NCBI RefSeq assembly: GCF_965216415.1
Contig: NZ_CBDCFU010000002.1
Length of the DNA: 64,000 bases
Direction: 5' to 3' (one strand)
Origin: Marivita sp003149565
GTDB lineage: Bacteria > Pseudomonadota > Alphaproteobacteria > Rhodobacterales > Rhodobacteraceae
Positions 59,693-64,000 of the stretch are shown one piece after another. The notes beneath the pieces were generated by a model. The model was not told the DNA's origin and made no database searches. It saw only the letters and a list, made by a program, of their open reading frames with translations. Made by a program: the position numbers and the translations under genes. Position 1 is the first letter of the stretch; each line of letters starts with the position of its first letter.

Positions 59693-60181
59693 ATGCTTGT
59701 TGCGGACAGAGTGATCGCCATCGCCATCATGGCGTTATCCGCTTATTTCATGTGGCATGCCACGGCTTTGCCGATCGGGTGGAATGGCATGACAGGTGGA
59801 CCGGGAGGCGGAGCCTTTCCGTTCTGGTTGTCGTTGATCATGTTGCTGTCGGCGGGAGGCGTTCTGGTTCGGAGCCTTGGACAGGAAAAGTCGTCTCAGC
59901 ATTTCTTTGACAGCCAGATGCTGCGCAGCGTGATCGCGGTTGTGATCGCGCTTTTTGTGACCATCGCACTTATTCCTTTGGTGGGTGCCTATGTTGCCCT
60001 GCCGCTTTTCATCTTCTGGTACCTGAAGATTTACGGCCGTCATGGCTGGTTGCTGACCGGTATCCTGACTTTGGGCACGCCGGTGTTCCTGTTCTTCTTC
60101 TTTGAAGCGACATTGAAGATCCTGTTGCCAAAAGGGGTGACAGAGCCGTTGTTCTTCCCGCTTTACGCAATGTTCTTCTGA
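59693..60181 (+). CDS. tctB: TctB-type small membrane subunit
   Basis: The 162-residue protein has four helices (MALSAYFMWHATAL, LIMLLSAGGVLV, VIVIALFVTIALIPLVGAYVAL region, LTLGTPVFLFFFFEATLKILLPKG), typical of TctB. TTGGGGAGACTGCG precedes the ATG. It pairs with TctA 14 bases downstream. Confidence 0.9.
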   Translation: MLVADRVIAIAIMALSAYFMWHATALPIGWNGMTGGPGGGAFPFWLSLIMLLSAGGVLVRSLGQEKSSQHFFDSQMLRSVIAVVIALFVTIALIPLVGAYVALPLFIFWYLKIYGRHGWLLTGILTLGTPVFLFFFFEATLKILLPKGVTEPLFFPLYAMFF

Positions 60182-60195
60182 TCGGAGGCTGAGAC

Positions 60196-61713
60196 ATGGA
60201 TACTCTTGCACTTCTCGCGGACGGTTTTGCGACCTCTCTTTCTCCGCTCAATCTCATGATCGTGTTGCTTGGCGTGACCGCCGGGCTGTTTATCGGGGCC
60301 ATGCCAGGGCTTGGCTCGGTCAACGGGGTGGCGATTGTGTTGCCTCTGACCTTTATCGTGCCGCCAAGCTCGGCGATCATTCTACTTTGCGCCATCTATT
60401 ACGGGGCGATGTATGGGGGGGCGATTTCATCAATCCTGCTGGGCATCCCCGGGGCTTCAACAGCGGTGGCGACCACGTTTGATGGCAGGCCTCTGGCGCA
60501 GCAGGGCAAGGCTGGTCTGGCCCTGATCGCCGCTGCAGTGGCGTCGTTCATCGGCGGTACAATCTCGGTCGTGTTGTTCACACTATTTGCGGTGCCGCTG
60601 GCTGATCTGGCTTTGGCCTTTGGTCCGGCCGAGGAATTTGCGTTGGTGCTGATGGCCTTCACCACCTTTGTTGGGCTTGGTGGTGACGACAAGCTGAAGA
60701 CCATCATCATGATCTGCCTTGGCCTTGTGCTGAGCACCGTCGGGCTTGACCTCATTTCCGGACAGCCGCGTCTGATCTTTGGCGATCTGCCCGGGTTCTA
60801 CTCTGGCATCAGCTTCCTCGTTCTGGCCATTGGGGTCTACGGCATCGGGGAAATCCTCTACACAATCGAAAGCTCGCGCACCGCGCCGCAAGTGACACCC
60901 GCGCGGATCACTTTGCGGGATCTGGTGGATGGCATTCGGACCATGAACCGGATGTGGCGGACGATGAGCCTTGGATCGTTCCTCGGGTTCTTCGTGGGTA
61001 TGCTGCCCGCTGCGGGCGCGACACCGGCGGCTTTGATGGCCTATGGCATTGCGCGCTCGACGTCCAAAACGCCTGCAAGCTTTGGCAAGGGCAATCTCGA
61101 AGGCGTTGCCGCGCCGGAAACCGCGAACAACGCCGCATCGACCGGGTCGCTTTTGCCGATGTTGACCTTGGGTATTCCCGGCTCACCGACGACAGCGCTG
61201 CTGCTTGGCGGCATGGTGATGTGGGGACTTATGCCGGGGCCGATGCTGTTTATCGAACAGCCAGAGTTCGTCTGGGGGCTGATCTCGTCTCTCTACACGG
61301 CCAACTTCGCCGCCGTTGCAATCAATATCGCGCTGATCCCGCTCTTTGTCTGGGCTTTGCGGATGCCGTTTACCGTACTTTGCGCGCTGGTCATGGTGCT
61401 GTGCATCGTTGGTGGCTTCGCACCAAGCCAGAAAATGCACGACGTCTGGCTGATCGCCGGCTTTGGTGTCGCGGGCTATCTCCTGCGCAAGGCAGACTAT
61501 CCGCTGGCACCGCTGGTTCTGGCCCTCGTGCTGGGTCCGTTGATGGAAAAAAGCTTCCGTCAGACATTGATTGCGGAGCAGGGCAACATCTTTGCGTTTG
61601 TCGAAAGACCGCTGTCAGGGACATTTATTGCGCTCGCAGCGCTTTTCTTTGTGCTCCCGCTCGTTAAGTATCTGCGCAAGGGTGGCGCTCGGAGCATTGC
61701 TCCGGCGGAATAA
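60196..61713 (+). CDS. tctA: TctA-type large membrane subunit
   Basis: A 505-residue permease with about twelve helices. The family signature GLFIGAMPGLGSVNGVAIVLPLTF and YYGAMYGGAISSILLGIPGAST occur near the N-terminus, and the internal repeat GVAAPETANNAASTGSLLPMLTLGIPGSPTTA lies in the second half. It uses a cation gradient to import a carboxylate. GGAGGCTGAGAC precedes the start. Confidence 0.95.
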   Translation: MDTLALLADGFATSLSPLNLMIVLLGVTAGLFIGAMPGLGSVNGVAIVLPLTFIVPPSSAIILLCAIYYGAMYGGAISSILLGIPGASTAVATTFDGRPLAQQGKAGLALIAAAVASFIGGTISVVLFTLFAVPLADLALAFGPAEEFALVLMAFTTFVGLGGDDKLKTIIMICLGLVLSTVGLDLISGQPRLIFGDLPGFYSGISFLVLAIGVYGIGEILYTIESSRTAPQVTPARITLRDLVDGIRTMNRMWRTMSLGSFLGFFVGMLPAAGATPAALMAYGIARSTSKTPASFGKGNLEGVAAPETANNAASTGSLLPMLTLGIPGSPTTALLLGGMVMWGLMPGPMLFIEQPEFVWGLISSLYTANFAAVAINIALIPLFVWALRMPFTVLCALVMVLCIVGGFAPSQKMHDVWLIAGFGVAGYLLRKADYPLAPLVLALVLGPLMEKSFRQTLIAEQGNIFAFVERPLSGTFIALAALFFVLPLVKYLRKGGARSIAPAE

Positions 61714-61747
61714 ACTGAAAACAGACTGACTAAGAAGGGACAGGGCA

Positions 61748-63277
61748 ATGGCTACAAACGTCAAGGCACTGCTGGAGGGACACGCGTCTGATGCAAAGGC
61801 ATTGGGGGCACCGGGACGGGACTGGCTCAGCTATGGCGGGCTTCGGGACTTGTCGGCGGAGGTGAGCGCAAGCCTGCGGGGCTTTGGGATCGGGCCGAGC
61901 GACCGGGTGGCGATCGTGCTGCCGAACGGGCCGGAAATGGCGGCGGCCTTTGTGACCATCGCCCAGGCGGCGACCACGGCCCCGCTGAACCCGGCCTATC
62001 GCGAGGATGAGTACAAGTTTTACCTTGAGGACCTTGGAGCCAAGGCGATTGTCCTGGCGGACGGCTATGATGGCCCGGCATTGGCTGCGGCGCAGTCCTT
62101 GGGCCTGATGGTGCTGCGTACGGTTGTGGCCGAAGGCGCGCCCGCCGGATCGTTCACTTTGTCGGCGGATGGCGCGATAGGTGATGCCCTGCCTGCCAGC
62201 GATCCGACGGATGACGACGTTGCGCTTATTCTGCACACGTCCGGCACTACGTCGCGGCCCAAGATCGTGCCGCTCTTGCAGTCGAACGTGGCCGCGTCGG
62301 CACATAACATCGCGGCGTCGCTGAATTTGACGGCAGAGGATCGCTGCCTCAACGTTATGCCGTTGTTCCACATTCACGGTCTGATTGCCGCGGTGTCGGC
62401 ATCTTTGTCCGTGGGCGCGTCGATCTGGTGCGCGCCGGGATTTGACGCGCTGCGCTTCTTTGGCTGGATGCGCGATGCGACGCCCACATGGTACACCGCT
62501 GTGCCGACCATGCATCAGGCCATCCTGACGCGCGCGGGCCGCAACGCGGATGTGATCGCGGAGGTGCCGCTGCGCTTCCTGCGGTCGTCCTCGGCGTCTT
62601 TGCCGGCACAGGTGATGGAGCAGTTGCGCGAGACCTTCAACGCACCGGTGATCGAGGCTTATGGCATGACCGAAGCCGCGCACCAGATGTGCTGCAACCC
62701 GTTCGACCGGCAGAAGCCCGGTGCGGTGGGTGTGGCCGCTGGCCCCGAAGTGCGCGTGGCGCATGAGACCGAGAACCGGCTGATCGACGGCACCGGCGAG
62801 GTCGTGATTTCCGGCCCGAACGTGACACCGGGCTACGAGAGCAACCCCGATGCAAACGCAAAGAACTTTTTTGAGGCCGATGGCAAGCGCTGGTTCCGCA
62901 CCGGCGATCAGGGCGCGTTTGACGAGGACGGGTTCCTGCATCTCACCGGGCGATTGAAGGAAATCATCAATCGCGGCGGCGAGAAGGTCTCGCCGCTCGA
63001 GGTGGATGGCGTTCTTCTGGATCACCCGGCGATTGCGCAGGTGGTGACGTTTGCCTTGCCGCATCCGAAACTGGGTGAAGAGGTGGCCGCTGCAGTTGTG
63101 CTGAAGGACGGCACCGAGGCGACCGACCGTGAGATCCGCGATTTCGCGGCAAGCCGCATGGCGGATTTCAAGGTGCCGCGCAAGGTGATCATTCTTGACG
63201 AGATTCCCAAAGGCGCCACCGGGAAGATGCAGCGCATCGGTCTGGCCGAGAAGCTGGGGCTTGTGGAGCCGGCTTGA
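61748..63277 (+). CDS. Acyl-CoA synthetase (AMP-forming; oxalate/carboxylate-CoA ligase-like)
   Basis: The 509-residue adenylate-forming enzyme has the P-loop ILHTSGTTSRPKIVPL (161-176), YGMTEAAHQM, WFRTGDQGAFDEDGFLHLTGRLKEIINRGGEKVSP and the C-terminal PKGATGKMQRIGLAEKLGL. Sequence character is near the oxalyl-CoA/malonyl-CoA ligase branch (PCS60/AAE3), but substrate is not fixed. It follows tctA by 34 bases with AAGAAGGGACAGG, so it probably activates the acid brought in by TctABC to its CoA ester, which in turn could be sensed by the ScfR-like protein. Confidence 0.88.
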   Translation: MATNVKALLEGHASDAKALGAPGRDWLSYGGLRDLSAEVSASLRGFGIGPSDRVAIVLPNGPEMAAAFVTIAQAATTAPLNPAYREDEYKFYLEDLGAKAIVLADGYDGPALAAAQSLGLMVLRTVVAEGAPAGSFTLSADGAIGDALPASDPTDDDVALILHTSGTTSRPKIVPLLQSNVAASAHNIAASLNLTAEDRCLNVMPLFHIHGLIAAVSASLSVGASIWCAPGFDALRFFGWMRDATPTWYTAVPTMHQAILTRAGRNADVIAEVPLRFLRSSSASLPAQVMEQLRETFNAPVIEAYGMTEAAHQMCCNPFDRQKPGAVGVAAGPEVRVAHETENRLIDGTGEVVISGPNVTPGYESNPDANAKNFFEADGKRWFRTGDQGAFDEDGFLHLTGRLKEIINRGGEKVSPLEVDGVLLDHPAIAQVVTFALPHPKLGEEVAAAVVLKDGTEATDREIRDFAASRMADFKVPRKVIILDEIPKGATGKMQRIGLAEKLGLVEPA

Positions 63278-63298
63278 TCTCAGGTCCGCGTGAAGTGC

Positions 63299-63350
63299 CG
63301 GGTGGCTCCTGCGGGAGCCTCCGGCGGGTGTTTTTTGCAAGATGAAGGAG
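63299..63350 (+). terminator. Roseobacter-type intergenic terminator element
   Basis: GGCTCC-TGCG-GGAGCC (63304-63319) is followed by TCCGGCGGG, then TTTTTT and AAGATGAAGGAG. The hairpin plus T tract ends the acyl-CoA synthetase transcript. The CTCCGGCGGG...TTTTT...AAGATGAAG order resembles an element I recall as frequent between roseobacter genes. Confidence 0.65.
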
Positions 63351-63392
63351 GAGCGGTTCGCAGACCATCAGCGAATCGTTTTGGGGTGAGCA

Positions 63393-64000
63393 ATGAAGAT
63401 TTGCGTATTCGGAGCGGGCGCCATCGGCGGCTATATGGGTGTGAAGCTGGCCCAGGCCGGGGCAGATGTGAGCCTTGTGGCACGCGGGCCGCATCTTGCG
63501 GCGATGAAAGCCAACGGATTGAAGCTGATCGAAGAGGGTGGCGAGGAGACGGTTGTCTCGGTGACCGCCTCGGACAATCCGGCCGACCTTGGAGTTCAGG
63601 ATTACATCATCGTCACGCTCAAGGCGCATTCGGTGCCGCCGATTGTCGACAAGATGCAGCCACTCATCGGGCCGAACACCACGATCGTGTCTGGCGTGAA
63701 CGGGGTGCCGTGGTGGTATTTCCACAAGATCGGTGGCGAACATGAAGGCACGCGGTTGGAGTCGGTCGATCCGGGCAATGCGCAATGGGACGGTTTCGGG
63801 CCGGACCGGGTGCTGGGCTGCGTTGTCTATCCGGCCGCGGAAGTGATCGAGCCGGGCGTGGTCAAGCATATCGAGGGCAACCGCTTTTCATTGGGGGAGC
63901 CGGACGGGTCGAAGTCGGAGCGCGCGACGGCGTTGTCGCAGGCCTTGAGCTCGGCCGGGCTCAAGGCACCGGTGCGGCCGCGTCTGCGGGACGAGATTTG
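63393..64000 (+). CDS. 2-dehydropantoate 2-reductase-like protein, cut by window end
   Basis: The first 202 codons of a ketopantoate reductase family enzyme are present. MKICVFGAGAIGGYMGVKLAQAG is the NAD(P) motif, and VTLKAHSVP and GVNGVPWWYFHK are typical. True PanE reduces ketopantoate in CoA synthesis; the insertion after the Gly-Val-Pro-Trp motif (HKIGGEHEGTRLESVDPGNAQW) is seen in a paralogous group whose substrates differ, so panE itself is not claimed. GGGGTGAG precedes the ATG. The rest lies outside. Confidence 0.8.
   Translation, partial: MKICVFGAGAIGGYMGVKLAQAGADVSLVARGPHLAAMKANGLKLIEEGGEETVVSVTASDNPADLGVQDYIIVTLKAHSVPPIVDKMQPLIGPNTTIVSGVNGVPWWYFHKIGGEHEGTRLESVDPGNAQWDGFGPDRVLGCVVYPAAEVIEPGVVKHIEGNRFSLGEPDGSKSERATALSQALSSAGLKAPVRPRLRDEI

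Noticed and set aside
61730..63340. A 536-codon open frame antisense to the acyl-CoA synthetase
   Set aside because: Arg/His-rich composition and lack of any motif mark it as a shadow of the real gene.
1..64000. CRISPR arrays, insertion sequences, prophage or integrase genes
   Set aside because: No regularly spaced short repeats, transposase or integrase motifs were seen; the only tandem repeats are in pqiB coding sequence.

Overview
The window looks like chromosome of a marine Rhodobacterales (Roseobacter-group) alphaproteobacterium. The evidence is gene content and order: a complete alphaproteobacterial soxSRT/soxVWXYZABCDEF thiosulfate-oxidation locus, an NDUFA12-type complex I subunit, a Hint-domain protein, choline uptake divergent from betIBA, two ScfR-type regulators and moderately high GC codon use. 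This is inference from content; no rRNA gene is present. I found no tRNA, rRNA, CRISPR array, insertion sequence or prophage.

Layout. 1-4.9 kb: a leftward group (2-hydroxyacid dehydrogenase, pdeM-like phosphoesterase, hotdog thioesterase, ureohydrolase), an SH3 protein and a Hint-domain protein. 5.0-17.4 kb: the sox locus. soxSRT (exporter-like YeeE/YedE protein, persulfide-sensing ArsR repressor, thioredoxin) reads left; soxVWXYZABCDEF reads right and encodes the periplasmic multienzyme pathway oxidising thiosulfate to sulfate, with candidate SoxR operators between soxS/soxV and soxW/soxX. 17.4-24.6 kb: photolyase-like protein with possibly permuted domains, clpP-clpX, a Rid-family protein, NDUFA12, a DUF2155 protein, aat, and accBC for fatty-acid synthesis.

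25.2-37.4 kb: an acetate/short-chain-acid theme. It holds acetyl-CoA synthetase, a complete Liv-type ABC transporter, a divergent ScfR-like regulator, a lone receiver domain, a small membrane protein and a histidine kinase whose sensor is an SLC5 sodium-solute symporter domain. This resembles the CrbS/CrbR acetate switch but is wired differently. 37.5-40.7 kb: an orphan FliM-like protein and a second sulfur cluster (DUF442-type phosphatase-like protein, split YeeE/YedE pair, persulfide-dioxygenase-like metallo-beta-lactamase protein). 40.8-47.5 kb: choline uptake (choXWV) divergent from betIBA, making glycine betaine.

47.7-64 kb: an MFS transporter; a Pqi/MCE lipid-transport operon whose PqiB has an unusual tail of 108-residue repeats; mnmH convergent with a FAD-domain-fused selD (tRNA 2-selenouridine pathway); a second ScfR-like regulator divergent from a tripartite tricarboxylate transporter (tctCBA) followed by an acyl-CoA synthetase; and the start of a panE-like gene cut by the window edge. 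Coding density is very high; the only gene-free stretch over 300 bases is 56580-57017.
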